From: Saonia flava | GTDB lineage: Bacteria > Bacteroidota > Bacteroidia > Flavobacteriales > Flavobacteriaceae | Direction: 5' to 3' | Assembly (NCBI RefSeq): GCF_011927795.1 | Contig: NZ_JAATJJ010000001.1 | Span: forward strand, 2,171,062 to 2,235,061 | Length of the DNA: 64,000 nt | Shown: positions 29,601 to 38,618 of the stretch, one piece after another | Layout of the letters: each line of letters opens with the position of its first letter | How positions within the stretch are numbered: the first letter of the stretch is position 1 | Made by a program: the position numbers and the translations under genes | The notes under the pieces: generated by a model | What the model was told of the DNA's origin: nothing | Database searches by the model: none | The model's input: the letters and a program-made list of their open reading frames with translations, nothing else

Positions 29601-32600
29601 ACCCGACACTATGTTGACGTCTATAGAGCCTAAACCATCATGACACTCTGGGTCATTTGGTGTTGCGGTAAATGTTAATGGAACAGCTGGGTTCACAGTA
29701 ACAGTTTCCATAAGTTCACAGAAAGGCACCGCAGCGGAATTGTCTCTTACATATACATCATAAACACCATCATTTCCTGTGGTAACAGTATAGGTGTTAG
29801 CTGGACCAAAGAAGCCAGTTGGATCAGTTGTGGTTGGAACAAAGGCATATTCATAGGAACCGTCTCCACCAGAGGCAGCAACCGAAATGCTTCCATCCGT
29901 GCATGTCCCAATGTCCGTTACGGTTACCGTAGCTAACAATTGGTTATTAATAACCGCAGTCTGTTGTACAACAACACATCCATATTCATCCCTGACATCT
30001 ATGGTGTACGAACCAGCAACTAAATTACTGAAGGTGTGTGTTGTTGCGGTTGCCGGACTTGGTGTAATCCATGGCCCGCTATTTAAGCTAAATTGATACC
30101 CTCCATTTCCACTAGTTACATCAACCACTATTGTGCCGTCATTAGCACCGCTATAGCAGGCAGTAGGTGTAGATGTAAATATAATTGGGTCTGGAGCTGC
30201 AACGGTAATAGCTATGTCAATAGGATCGGAACACAAGTTGGTATCTCTTGCTCTTATAATATAGTCCCCGGCAGGAACGCCATTAAAAATAGTTGAAGAT
30301 TGATAGACTGTTATAACAGCGCCTAAATCGTCCTCCAGCTGATATTGGTATGTTGGCGTTCCGCCAGTTGCACTAGCGGTAATAGTTGCCCCGCCATTAG
30401 AGCAAGTAAGTTCGTCTGTAACCGTTGCGGAAGCAACCACTGGGATCGGCTCAATGATATCTTGATTTAGGATTATTGTACAACCAGCAATAGGATTGTT
30501 TACATCTCTAACAGTAATGGTATAGCTTCCCGCGCCTAACCCAGTTATTGTTTCTGGTGAAGAAGTACTACTTCCAAGAACAGTGGTAAAGCCGTCAATA
30601 CTATACTCAAAACCTCCCACACCAAAATTATTGACTTCAAAGGTAATGGAGCCGTCCAAATCGCTATTACATGTTGTATTTGTTGAATCTGTGATGTTGG
30701 CTTCAATTGCATGCCCATTTTCGATTACAACAATTGTATCCACGGTACAATCACTACCATAATCAACAGTTATAGTATGACTTCCAACAGCTATGTTGTT
30801 AAAGACGTTACTGGCTTGGGCCGCACCAGCATCTATGCTGTAGGTATAAGTAACATCATTTGGTAGTACGGTAATATTACCACTTCCATCACAATTATAG
30901 ACTATTGATGTGCTTAAAGTGGGCTCCGCAGGCAAAGGATCAACAATGATATTTGGCAATGTAATGGTACATGAAACATCATTAGCATCACGAACGGTTA
31001 TTGTATAGGTTCCATCTGTTAAGTTGTTAAATACAGTCCCCCCTGTTGTGGCTGCGGTCCACGCACCTCCGTTTAGACTATATTGATAGTTTCCTGAGCC
31101 ACCTGTAGTTGGCGTAACGCTTCCAATGGAAATTTCTCCAAGTTGTAAACATGTGTAGGCAAGTGTTTGTGTAGCTTCTGCAACAATTTGATCAGGCTGG
31201 GTAACGTCAATGCTGCTTGTCTGCTCACAATTGTTGTTATCACGGACCCTAATGTTATATGTGCCGGCAGGAAGATTAAAGAAATCTGCCGTGGTCTGGT
31301 ATGTTGTGCCATTGTCAATACTATAGTCATAGGGAGCATTTCCACCGGACACAGCCAATGAGACAGCACCTGTTGTTCCACCGAAGCATGTGTTTGGGGT
31401 TGCTGTTGGTGTAATAACTATGGGGTCATCTTGAATAATTGTCAGGTCAAAACTAGTTTCGCAAAAACTAACATTTCCATTATTGTCTCTTACATATACA
31501 TCATAATCCCCTGCACCAGTTATTGTTATTGGATTTGCAACACCAAAATCTCCAGGAACAGGTGAAACCCCATCTGAAACAATAGCATAGACCAAGTTTC
31601 CATCACCACCAGCTGCTGAAATAGTAACATCTGTAGTTGTTGCACAAGAGGTTATGTTAGGAGCTGTGGCGGATAAGGTTAAGGCAGGGTTAATAGTTAT
31701 ATTTTGTTGAACACCCACACAACTGTATTGATCCCTTACATCTATTGTATACGAACCATTTGATAAATTATTAAATGAATACGTTGTAGAAGTAGTTGGG
31801 CTAGGAACCATCCAAGGCCCACCATTAATACTGAATTGATATCCACCGTTTCCAGCAGTAACATCAACTAAGATCGTTCCATCATTTGCACCACTATAAC
31901 AAGCCGTTGGTGTGGATGTAAAAACGATGTTTTCAGGGACACTTATTGTTATGGCGGTATCTGTTATATCTTCACAAAGATTTGCGTCTCTCACCCTAAC
32001 ATGGTAATCGCCAGGAGTATTAACAGTAAAGACATTGTTTGTTGTATTGGTGGCAAAATCATATCCCGCAATAGGATTGCCTAAAGTATCTTCTAGTTGG
32101 TATTGGTAAGTAGGTGTTCCACCTGAAGCACTAGCGGTAATTGTTGCTCCATTAACACAAGTTAATGGGCTAGTCATTGAAGCCACAGACACAACAGAAG
32201 TAGGATTGGTAATTGTTTCTGTAATTGTGATTGAACATGAGTTGTCCAACACATCTTGAACTACTATTGTATGTGTGCCCGCCCCTAGTCCATTTACCGT
32301 AATTGGCGAACTGGTTTGTGGTCCCGAAAAAGGATTTCCATCCACGCTATATTGATATCCATTTACAGCGTCAAAATTTTCTATATCAAAAGTGATGCTT
32401 CCATCAAGAGACCCATTACAAGTTGTACTTGAAACGCTGGATGAGGAGGCCATAAATTCATATCCACCCTCAATTAAAATGTCGATATCAAAAGAACCAG
32501 GGCAAGGCTCTGGTGTTTGAAAAGCCTGAATATCATCAATGGCTATATCGTTTCCATTAACTACAGCCGAATTAGTTCTTATAACAATATCTAAGTTGGT

Positions 32601-35600
32601 GTTAGCTCCCGGATCTAAGGTTACGGTATAATTATGCCAATCATCGGCATTGAAGTTTTTGGGCACGTTCCCGGTCGCAGTACTGGCAATTACAGCTCCG
32701 CCACCGTCTACCAATTGTATTTCAATGGTTGGGTCTCCTCCACTGGTTCCATTTCTCAACAAGTTAAAGGCCCATAAAGAAACGGTAATATCTCTATTGG
32801 CGATTACTTCAACATTTCTTTTTGCATAAACGATACCACCAACGCCTGCAACCCCCCCAACATTTATTGCCAAGAACCTTCCGTTGGCATTCCCTGTGTG
32901 GTCATTGGGGCTTTGCCACGATCCATAAGGATTTGAAATAACCTGTGTTACCGAATATTCACCATCTTGAATATGGGTGTCTGTTCCAAAACCACATAAA
33001 CTAACAGATCCGTCTTGTGGCTCATAGCAATAAGCGGGATCTATTTGTGTAATGCTTGTGTTGGCTCCAAACCCAAAACTTTCTAATAATAGATTACTTG
33101 GAGCAGACGGGGTGTTACTTAAATAATTAACAGTTAAAGTATGACTGCCCACGGTAGCATCGCTAAATATATTCGATGTACTTGGAGTGTTAAGAACTCC
33201 ATCTAATTCATAAGTATAATCAAAACTTCCGCTACTTGGAGTTATCGTGATTGTTCCCTCACCGTCGCATTCGTAATCAATAGAAGCTGTTGCGGTAGGG
33301 GGAGTTGGTTCTGGATCAATGGTCACTGTCATAGGAAAATCACAGCCATTGGCATCCCTAATATACACCGTATGTGTTCCAGGCATTAAATAACCTATAC
33401 TGCTTGCAACATATGAGCTACCGCCATCAAAACTATACTCATATGGAGCGGTCCCTCCCTGAGCATTAGTGATTCTAACCTCTCCACCGGCTGATGGATT
33501 ACACTCAACCAATTCTGTTACGGCAGCAGATGCGGATAGAGTAAAGGGTTCCGTTATGTTGTATATCTGTGTTACCTCACAATTGTTGGCATCTCTTACT
33601 CTAATGTTATAACTGCCCGCTGCTTGGTTTACAAATGTGTTGGAGGGTTGATAGGTTCCTCCATTATTGATACTGTACGTATATGGTGCCTCGCCTCCAC
33701 TAGCTGTTATTGTAATGGTTGAAGTTGCTTCACCACTACATAAAATATCGGTATGGGATACTGAAATTGCCACTGGAGCATCTTGGGCCACATTGATATC
33801 ATAGTTGACCTCACAGAAATTGGCGCCTCCGTTTTTGTCTCTAACATAAACATCGTAATCTCCTGCCCCGGTCACGGAAATGGAGTTGGACGCACCAAAA
33901 TCACCACCATTTGGAGTAACCCCGTTGCCTACAAGCGCATAAACATAATTTCCATCTCCACCAGCTGCAGTAATGACCACATTGGTTGTTGTCCCACATG
34001 CCGCAATGTTACTAGCGGAAGCAGTTACTGTCAACTCCGGATCTATGGAAATGGTTTCAGTATCGACACAACTTTTTCCATCTCTAACTTCTATGGTATG
34101 CGTGCCCGGTGCCAAACCAGAGAAAACATTACTTGTTGTATAAACACCCCCATTAAGGCTGTATTCATAATTTCCATCTCCGCCCGAGGTTACGTTTGCT
34201 GTTAGGGTTAGCCCAACACCACTATCATAACAAATATCATTTGGAACTATTTCTAGTACAGGGGCAATGACCGGGTCCAGTGTAAATGTTGTTGTAACCA
34301 AACACCCATTTGTATCTGTTACGGATGCACTATACAATCCTGTCTGGGTAAGACCAGAGAAGTTTCCTGTTGTATTTGTCCCAAAGGGGCTGGCATCAGG
34401 ATTTGTTAAAGTGAAAGAATTTCCTCCCCATCCGCCTGTAGCAGTTAGAGCAACACTTCCATCCGCGATACACGTTGGTTGCGTTTCAATAGCACTTAGG
34501 GTTAAAGCGGCCGAAGGCCCTGCAATTGTAACAGAAGCGGTATCTGTACAATTTGTATCATTGTCTGTTACCGTAATTGTATAGGTGCCATCATCCAATC
34601 CCGATAAGGGAATGGTTGTTCCAGTTTCACCCGTTCCAGAGAATGTTGCCGGACCTGTTATGGAATAGTCATAGCTAGTATTGAAACCAGAAATAGTAAA
34701 CAAAGCCTCTCCATCAGTATCAGAAAAGCATGTAATATTGCTTATAAGTTGGCCAACAACATTGATAGGACTAACAGGGCCTATTGTAAAGCTTTCATCA
34801 TAAAAACATCCTTTGTCATCAGTTACTCTAAATGTATATGTGTTTGGAGAAAGTCCATTAAAGAGAGCAGAGCTACCAGCAGATGAACTTGCAGCAATGG
34901 CTGAAGGTGCAATAATTTCAAAAACAAAAGGAGTATTTCCATCAACCACTGTTACAGTAACATCTGATGTTAATGAAGGACAATTGGGTTGGGTTGCACT
35001 AAAGGTTAAGTCAGAAGGTTCGTTAAGAGGGTCTATTGTTATCGTATTCGTTACGAACGTACAATTGTTGGCATCCCTTACAGTAATGTTATAAGTGCCA
35101 TTGGCAAGACCAGAAAAAGTTTCTGCCCCTATACCAGAAACAAAGTTTACTCCATCAATACTATATTCATAGGGAGAAGCGCCACCAACTACAGATTGGG
35201 CTTCAATAATGCCGTCTTGTAAGCATGTATAATCTTGGGTCAACACGGCTGTACCGCTTACCGCATCTGCTGGACCACCTATGGTAAAAGTTTCTAAATA
35301 ATCACAAGAAGAACCACCTTTGCTTTGCGTTAATGTAACTGTATAATCTCCCTGAGGCAAATTATTAAAAGTTCCTGATGCATTTGTAACTATGGACCCA
35401 TCAGGATATAAAATGGAATAATCAACCTTGTACCCATTGGTTGCGGTCATATTGTAAACAATAGAACCGTCTTCGGCCCCAAAACAAGATTCGTCAATAA
35501 TACTGGTGGTATATTCTACAGCGGGCACTAAGGTAATAGTAACTGTGTTAGAAAATGCATGACAGTTATTTCTGTCAACCACCACAAATGTATAATCCCC

Positions 35601-38600
35601 GGGATCCAAAATATCAAAAATTACACTTGTTTGATATTCAGAAGCGGGTATGTCATTTACTGTTGGATAGGAGGTTATTGTAGTTCCACCTTCATCAATA
35701 TAAGACCATATGGCGTAACTATGAGGTGTTTGTCCGCCAGTAGAGTTCATTTGGATATTTCCTTCCCTACAGCTAATATGCTGGGAAATAACCGCGTCCA
35801 AATCTAAATCAGTCAGGTCATTTATTGTAACCTGTTCTGTGTAAGTACAACCATCATCTGTGGTTACCAACACATCGTATACTCCATCATTTAAGTTTTC
35901 AAAAGTGTAGTTGTTGTCATTGCTTGGGCCAAAAGTGTCCACTGGTGTCCCACCTTGTGATATTTCATAATAATATTGCGGCTCTACATTAAGTGCAGAA
36001 ATGGATATTTCTCCCAAACCATTACAATCCGTATCTCTTGTTGTAACATCAACTTGAAAGTTACGCGTCAAAATACCAATATCCTCCAATCTAAAAACAC
36101 AACCATTTACAACCCCAACCTGTCTCATTTCAACAGTATATGCTCCGTTGGACGAAATTGTAAAACTTGGTCCATTATTAGCACTATAGGGAACTAGAAT
36201 AGAAGAATCTGTTGCGTCCAATAACTGATACTCATAATCAACAGGCATATTGGTCACTGTGATATTTCCTGGAGTGGTACAGATTAAATCACTGCTATTG
36301 TATTGAGGGTCTAAAGGGTTTTTAAAAACATTGAAATAGAAACGTGAAGAACAACCATTTTGATAGTTTATCACCACCCTATACTCTCCTGCATCGGATG
36401 CTAAAAAACTGCTTCCAGAACCTACATTATTCCATGTACAGGATCCATTTTTGTTGGCACAATCGGCAGGTGCCGACCCACAGCTTGCCTCATCCAGCTG
36501 TTCCCAGGAAATACTGGTTGCATCTGGAATATTAATAAGAATGGATTCGGTGTCATTTAGGCCACAGAGAAATATTTCTGGTAGTTCCTCACCATCATTT
36601 GGACAAACAAGGATTTGGCCTTCGACCGTATTGGAAGTGTCGTTAATCAGATCTGTAATGGGATTTGGCAGTGATGCGCCAAAAAGCTCAACAGTAATGA
36701 TTTCTTGAAACCCTTTACAGGGGTCAGCCACAATTTTATCTACGATGTAAGTCCCCACTTGGTTAACCAGTAAAGTACTAAGGTCATTATCTGAATCCCC
36801 ATCTGTAATAATGGTATCCCCTGAATCTATCAGGTTGTCTCCGTTTACATCTCTGTACCATATATAATCATCAAAATTATCACCCGCATCCAAAAGAACG
36901 TCGGCACCACACATTTGGACTGTTCTACTAAAATCACAATCCTCCAAATCATCTAATAGGAAGTTAGTGGCACCTGGAGTTATAAATCCACAATCATCAA
37001 AATCGGAGACACTTGGGTCATCTGTGATTTGATTATTATTTATAACACCCTCATAGGTTGAATATGCCAGGTTTTGAATTAAATCTGTACAAGCGTTTAC
37101 AAAATCAAAGCAGTTTTCAGCCACCCTTACACGTAGTCTTATGGAGGACACAGGATCACCCTCCTGCACTAACCCGTCAGGAACATTAAAAGTAATAACA
37201 TGAGTGACTGGGTCATAACTTACATTTTCAGGAGGAAAGCCTGTAGGTAGAATTAAGTTGGCTGGTATATATGTTACATTTTCTGGTAACACATCTCTTA
37301 GGACGTAATTTGTAGCATTATCATTTCCAGTATTTTGAAAAGACAAAACATAATCTAATTGTTGGCCTAAATTAACCCCAAGACCGGTTATGTCATTACC
37401 AGCAATATCCTCAACCTTCTTTTCAACAACAATATTTGGCTCTATTATTTCAACATTAAAGGAATTAAAAAATGGATAATACTGGTCCCCACTAGAGGTA
37501 AACCTAAATGTGGCTGCTGTTTCTGAGTTTGGAATTACAGAGTTGGTAGGATTGTTCAATAAAAACATATCCGTGTCATAGCCCAGCGTATTGGCACTAT
37601 TAGGTGTTCTATTGGTGGTAGCAACACCATTAAGAGTAATATTACTATTAAAAAAATTATTGGCTGGATTAGTGGCATTACTAATGGTGGTAAAAGCACC
37701 TCCACTTGAAGCTGAACTGATACGCATTTGGTCCCCGGAAATTCTAAAATCTCCTTCTAGGGCAGCGGCACCGATGTTTGCTCGCACTGGACCCGCTGGG
37801 ATGGTATTAAATCCATTATAATTGATATCGATTTGTGGATTGGCACTTCTTACTCTTGCAAAACCATCAAATGTTGTTATTAGTTTACCGGTTAGGGTTG
37901 GGTTTTCATATACAATGACCAATGTCCAACCCCCTGCAGCTCCTCCTCCTGGGGATAATGAACCTTGTACGGACCTTATATTGGCGATAGTGTACTCTCC
38001 TTCTGGATTGGCAAGGGGGGTAATCAAGGAGGTTACATCTGCGTAACACGCGTAAGGGCTGTTTTGGCGCATAGAGTTGTCCGCACTTGTAAAGCCATCA
38101 TAGAGAATTTCATCTGCAAAAACATCGACATAGCTTCCATTGGGAACTTTTAGTTTTACTTGATTGAAATCATTTTGTCTGCCCGTGCCAACAGGATCAC
38201 CAGCGTTTGCACTTGGATATGTTGCGGACCAATAAAGACCAGCGTAACGTATTAAATTACAATCTGCTTGTTCATAGGTGAGGGTTGCCGAACTAGAGTT
38301 GAATATTCCTGGTCCACCATCAACATTGATGTATTGCATGTCCTTATAATCATTATAATTATAATACCCTCCGGTTTCTGGATTTCTATTCCAGGAACCA
38401 CTGCTTCCACTGTTATTTAAATTATCATATGGGTCTTCTGGCTCTGTGGTAGAAGTACCACCATCCCTATTCACAATATTGTTGGCTAAAAAAGTTAAAT
38501 TACCCTTTATATTGTTCTGGTATCTAACTTCAAAATTGTTATATTCCTGTGAAAATCCAATTAATGAGCACAGAAAAATACTTATAAATAGAAGTTTTTT

Positions 38601-38618
38601 TATAAATGCTTTATTCAT
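20664..38618 (-). CDS. sprB: Giant SprB-like repeat adhesin with type B T9SS sorting domain (5984 aa)
   Basis: This single frame covers 28% of the window. Residues 1-23 are a signal peptide (GFSQ). Residues 24-393 form a globular beta-rich N-terminal domain. Residues 394-525 resemble a DUF11-type domain (LDYVLSFQNTGNDNATNYVL). The rest is a long array of SprB-type repeats, each about 75-95 residues with the pattern C.G..DG.I, PY.YS, F..L..G.Y.I.V.D..GC; by length I estimate 55-60 units. A non-repeat jelly-roll-like domain interrupts it at about residues 1835-2045. The last 85 residues (NFFTPDGDGMNDFW to the end) are a gliding-motility-associated type B sorting domain. Its start codon overlaps the upstream gene's stop by one base. 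Inferred role: surface adhesion or gliding. Confidence 0.93.
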   Translation of the reverse strand: MNKAFIKKLLFISIFLCSLIGFSQEYNNFEVRYQNNIKGNLTFLANNIVNRDGGTSTTEPEDPYDNLNNSGSSGSWNRNPETGGYYNYNDYKDMQYINVDGGPGIFNSSSATLTYEQADCNLIRYAGLYWSATYPSANAGDPVGTGRQNDFNQVKLKVPNGSYVDVFADEILYDGFTSADNSMRQNSPYACYADVTSLITPLANPEGEYTIANIRSVQGSLSPGGGAAGGWTLVIVYENPTLTGKLITTFDGFARVRSANPQIDINYNGFNTIPAGPVRANIGAAALEGDFRISGDQMRISSASSGGAFTTISNATNPANNFFNSNITLNGVATTNRTPNSANTLGYDTDMFLLNNPTNSVIPNSETAATFRFTSSGDQYYPFFNSFNVEIIEPNIVVEKKVEDIAGNDITGLGVNLGQQLDYVLSFQNTGNDNATNYVLRDVLPENVTYIPANLILPTGFPPENVSYDPVTHVITFNVPDGLVQEGDPVSSIRLRVRVAENCFDFVNACTDLIQNLAYSTYEGVINNNQITDDPSVSDFDDCGFITPGATNFLLDDLEDCDFSRTVQMCGADVLLDAGDNFDDYIWYRDVNGDNLIDSGDTIITDGDSDNDLSTLLVNQVGTYIVDKIVADPCKGFQEIITVELFGASLPNPITDLINDTSNTVEGQILVCPNDGEELPEIFLCGLNDTESILINIPDATSISWEQLDEASCGSAPADCANKNGSCTWNNVGSGSSFLASDAGEYRVVINYQNGCSSRFYFNVFKNPLDPQYNSSDLICTTPGNITVTNMPVDYEYQLLDATDSSILVPYSANNGPSFTISSNGAYTVEMRQVGVVNGCVFRLEDIGILTRNFQVDVTTRDTDCNGLGEISISALNVEPQYYYEISQGGTPVDTFGPSNDNNYTFENLNDGVYDVLVTTDDGCTYTEQVTINDLTDLDLDAVISQHISCREGNIQMNSTGGQTPHSYAIWSYIDEGGTTITSYPTVNDIPASEYQTSVIFDILDPGDYTFVVVDRNNCHAFSNTVTITLVPAVEYTTSIIDESCFGAEDGSIVYNMTATNGYKVDYSILYPDGSIVTNASGTFNNLPQGDYTVTLTQSKGGSSCDYLETFTIGGPADAVSGTAVLTQDYTCLQDGIIEAQSVVGGASPYEYSIDGVNFVSGIGAETFSGLANGTYNITVRDANNCTFVTNTITIDPLNEPSDLTFSATQPNCPSLTSDVTVTVVDGNTPFVFEIIAPSAIAASSSAGSSALFNGLSPNTYTFRVTDDKGCFYDESFTIGPVSPINVVGQLISNITCFSDTDGEALFTISGFNTSYDYSITGPATFSGTGETGTTIPLSGLDDGTYTITVTDNDTNCTDTASVTIAGPSAALTLSAIETQPTCIADGSVALTATGGWGGNSFTLTNPDASPFGTNTTGNFSGLTQTGLYSASVTDTNGCLVTTTFTLDPVIAPVLEIVPNDICYDSGVGLTLTANVTSGGDGNYEYSLNGGVYTTSNVFSGLAPGTHTIEVRDGKSCVDTETISIDPELTVTASASNIAACGTTTNVVITAAGGDGNYVYALVGNGVTPNGGDFGASNSISVTGAGDYDVYVRDKNGGANFCEVNYDINVAQDAPVAISVSHTDILCSGEATSTITITASGGEAPYTYSINNGGTYQPSNTFVNQAAGSYNIRVRDANNCEVTQIYNITEPFTLSASAAVTELVECNPSAGGEVRITNAQGGTAPYEYSFDGGSSYVASSIGYLMPGTHTVYIRDANGCDFPMTVTIDPEPTPPTATASIDYECDGEGTITITPSSGSFDYTYELDGVLNTPSTSNIFSDATVGSHTLTVNYLSNTPSAPSNLLLESFGFGANTSITQIDPAYCYEPQDGSVSLCGFGTDTHIQDGEYSVTQVISNPYGSWQSPNDHTGNANGRFLAINVGGVAGVGGIVYAKRNVEVIANRDITVSLWAFNLLRNGTSGGDPTIEIQLVDGGGAVIASTATGNVPKNFNADDWHNYTVTLDPGANTNLDIVIRTNSAVVNGNDIAIDDIQAFQTPEPCPGSFDIDILIEGGYEFMASSSSVSSTTCNGSLDGSITFDIENFDAVNGYQYSVDGNPFSGPQTSSPITVNGLGAGTHTIVVQDVLDNSCSITITETITNPTSVVSVASMTSPLTCVNGATITASASGGTPTYQYQLEDTLGNPIAGYDFATNTTNNVFTVNTPGDYHVRVRDANLCEDITDTAITISVPENIVFTSTPTACYSGANDGTILVDVTAGNGGYQFSINGGPWMVPSPTTSTTYSFNNLSNGSYTIDVRDQYSCVGVQQNITINPALTLSATAPNITSCATTTDVTISAAGGDGNLVYAIVSDGVSPVPGDFGVANPITITGAGDYDVYVRDNNGNVSFCETSFDLTIIQDDPIVITPTATPNTCFGGTTGAVSLAVSGGNAPYDYSIDNGTTYQTTADFFNLPAGTYNIRVRDNNNCEQTSSIDVTQPDQIVAEATQTLAYTCLQLGEISIGSVTPTTGGSGNYQYSLNGGAWTAATTGGTVFNNLTDGTYTITVRDANDVSCTITLPNIIVDPLPAEPTLSTSIVYNCDGSGNITVLPNDVTYTYSIDAGAAQASNVFNNIAVGSHTITVDYGSDCTVDTIVVIENGHAIEANITDSTNTTCNSDLDGSITFEVNNFGVGGFEYSIDGFTTVLGSSTSSPETITGLGAGSYTITVRDVNNPIAGCTIILNQDIIEPIPVVASATVTDELTCSNGGATITASATGGTPTYQYQLEDDLGAVITVYQSSTIFNGVPAGDYIIRARDTNLCSDPIDIAITVAAPDPIIFTSTPTACYSGANDGTIVVDVTSGNGGYQFSLNSGPWITPSPATATTHTFSNLVAGSYTIDVRDEYGCVVVQQTAVINNQLLATVTVTDIGTCTDGSISVAASGGDGSYEYAFVPTTTDPTGFFGPANTYTVTTGNDGVYDVYVRDNSAAVPFCELMETVTVNPAVPLTFTATPNDPECHDGLGSIDVNIVSGTTPYTIEIIDLDNAGASDQTNTNVFTATTTFYNLLPGDYTINVTDSFGCLVTDTPVTITNPDELTADITAILPAACSSVDPNDYGFQFSNYPTTLGTIEFSADGGATWTGDNSIPGTTDVLTGYISGTNVYPSLRTVDGLGNTICQTDLPRYTIPYPLDDLDITISTVVVGCNELQVTVQGTEGVPNYEYTYTDNPSNFNPPSGWTAAIPGSHTWTGLIPGRTYVFYVRDSSGCLRQSNVNVNDITTNPIEISAAFEPSCSGANDAEITYTLTDTDGSIEPSMRWELFDVNTGLVVQSSGGNIAYSPTITVTGISPAEYYIVVTEVNAGNTDVCVSGSENLLIEELDPISATLSSPQNITCSTPGLILIDDIIGGGGTYTYTVSGPAPFVTITGTTDNPVEIIPGSPAGTYTVLVEDQYGCSFTDTINVDLDPRPEISLEVVSNCPDEGEFQLIVTLDTPGIGAPYFLSLNGGAYQNIVFDGSNQYIITDLSSGAGQTVAVADLNGCPDTDPFTIYPPLEFTAVQTELLDCEGPPNNNAEITITVTSGSGNYDYEIVGPISEGRVAMPSNPFTWTQASVAGTYSVVVYDVGTPVPYCQRTIDVEAPPAITPIFTHVPTDVTCNGLDNGTIAVFETDNGINPLTYTISPVAGTFNASNNTFEGLPPGTYAVTGLGTNNCTTTIPGIVIDEPDIIDNVNATVVEFGCSAGNNPNNASISIDGAAITGGTGTYVIYEFINDQGTPMVPGDDVVVQSGSNTTYVETNTTGGSYIINVYDENGCSGSTTATILPYDELLSATASITNPLSCNPGMDGEITITVTSVNSDLSRFRYSIDNGTTYQASNVFTGLSAGTHNFLIRHIDTGCIITASETITDPNTFTIDVVKIQDVICFGTATGGVTFELVDVTYPGDFDWEIFNTNGTASTLDDTSVLTGNEPTNGPTATINLPAGEYYVNITQSNFPTCTNTEFFNIDGPSAAITANTNVTEVTCALNDGSIEIIDVLGGWAGYTYFVDLASNPAPTFPGSYQASPLFPGLSGGALGTDYQVWVVDQFGCELQLPDVTLIDPTPISATLQINQANCTNLEGEIEVIGTSGGQGTGYTYQLYRNGSPQGTPQTSTIFSGLGAGSYTVEINDQWNCTFTTLAEVLYDEMSLLATIVKPIDCTINPGGEITITQNGGSGSYDYSVTFPDAVTTINNTTGVFTGLTQVGDYTFTVTDQADACSKNIVRRLEDAIQPIISITNYTDVTCNGNSDGTISVSATDNGIGPYTFEITSPVSILPTSNTANTAVFTGLDGLAAPGITYTIRVTAANGCVETLTQVILQPDIIDNVNATVVEFGCSAGNNPNNASISIDGSAITGGTGTYVIYEFINDQGTPMVPGDDVVVQSGSNTTYVETNTTGGSYIINVYDENGCSGSTTATILPYDELLSATASITNPLSCNPGMDGEITITVTSVNSDLSRFRYSIDNGTTYQASNVFTGLSAGTHNFLIRHIDTGCIITASETITDPNTFTIDVVKIQDVICFGTETGEITLQLVDATYVGPFNWVIYDSNGTANTIDDTFVKNGTFPNNGPTAPITLEAGSYIVEVLQNNFPQCTNIEAFNISGPSAAITANTNITPVTCSLNDGAIEVIDVLGGWGGYTYFVDLASNPAPTFPGSYQASPLFTGLAGGPGLGTDYQVWVADVNGCVEQLSNVNLVDPTPISAALQVNQENCTNLEGEIEVVGTVGGQGSNYTYQLIKDGVAFGSTQTSTVFSGLGAGSYEVLVTDQWSCSFTTPAELLYEEMNLVSTVVKPIDCTVAPGGEITITVNGGSANLDYTVTFPDAVTTINNATGVFTGLNQAGTYTFVVNDLDTTNPVCTKTITEMLDTPTPVTFDAPTRTHVSCNGGADGEVTINLTAPSLGVNDNPIYTYTLYDALGATIVQPAQTSPTFTGLSAAFYQVEVISSRGCLDRQTFEITEPSVLTATATATTFACNASNTATTSTITVVPGGGTAPYLYSIDGVNFQSSTTFDIIDNGAIQNITVTVVDANNCSVPAVVAPIQPLNVFTAIVSRNIAISCVNPEEILITVADNGNPLNTYTYELLPIGNPNGSLTATPTNITTIFDLTAVGNYTFRITDTTTGCYFDTAPYEILPYDLIEVVATATTPITCFGGSNGAAEINISGYTSAYMYEVYNSSTGLTTGITGTGNTSVNPNTINGLPGGNYFVRITETTAPECVEDSNSFTIISPDMPLTAVVDPIADTTCTDDQGEIIVNPSGGYAPYDIVLTNTTTSQSYTINDVASHIFTGLSAGSFTVEITDAGGCIINDTEVLVPAIPITADITATPTTLVCFGDTNAIVTAINVINGQGIYQYQLNTYDPTGTVIDFTSGAQISPVFDNLGAGIYSITVSDGWNCGIETVQVTITEPIDVFSSLVQLSQMTCNNQAQIQLFAAGGTGPYEFSADGTTYTPMSGGNSHTFTVADGVYQYYVRDSFGCDAMQSNQISIEPVPPLMIDIDDSAAVINCTGEATATIVATASGGLGNYSYELYGDAALTSLISGPQSTGLFSNLIAGSYYVHVTSLDCEETSAEILIVDPLPLQIDLQDFTDVTCNGADDGTITVEVSGGTGEILYAISPTLNQFDTENVFTDLAPGDYDVIAQDENGCFLVFQFTISEPNPLDVTYTALPEVCAGNEDGSISVAITGGTAPYSTAFNSNNDADFVQDQTLFTDLAAGTYVIFVRDAQDCETNIIVEIEAGVNLNGIVTPIYTCSDDMPTASIDLLFEDPSVSGDVMYALDSTDPMDLQLDYDFGDIAPGPHTLTISHANGCINTIDFVIDAFEPLTLVLEQNNINEITAIATGGTQNYTFTFDGINNGDENTYYITRTDTYTVTVTDENGCTVSAEIFMEFIDIEIPNFFTPDGDGMNDFWVPENIEQFPEILTIIFDRYGREVYRMELNDAGWDGLYQNSELPTGDYWYIIKLMGENDDREFVGHFTLYR
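25027..25632. repeat. Near-identical 606-bp direct repeat, copy 1, inside sprB
   Basis: It matches 26926-27531 at an offset of 1899 bp with about six visible substitutions. From about 25076 to 25540 I see no difference. The offset is a multiple of three, so the reading frame is kept. The copy codes for the segment ending in VNATVVEFGCSAGNNPNN on the - strand. More weakly similar sequence extends to about 24.1 kb. Confidence 0.9.
26926..27531. repeat. Near-identical 606-bp direct repeat, copy 2, inside sprB
   Basis: Second copy of the 25027-25632 block. Example differences are GAAGGTG for GAACGTG near 26973, a C for A at 27440 (Ala for Ser in the protein) and four changes in the last 25 bases. 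The flanking sequence between the copies is only patchily similar (for example about 50 bp shared at 24628 and 26527). Confidence 0.9.
32480..33120 (-). other. Non-repeat jelly-roll-like domain embedded in the SprB-like adhesin
   Basis: Around residues 1835-2045 the C/G/Y pattern of SprB units stops. It is replaced by LLLESFGFG, NDHTGNANGRFLAINVG, VEVIANRDITVSLWAFNLLR, TIEIQLVDGGGAVIAST and NDIAIDDIQAFQ. This succession, with a buried Trp strand and an IDDI ending, resembles carbohydrate- or protein-binding beta-sandwich modules (MAM/CBM-like). The assignment is by pattern only; the boundaries are approximate. Confidence 0.55.
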
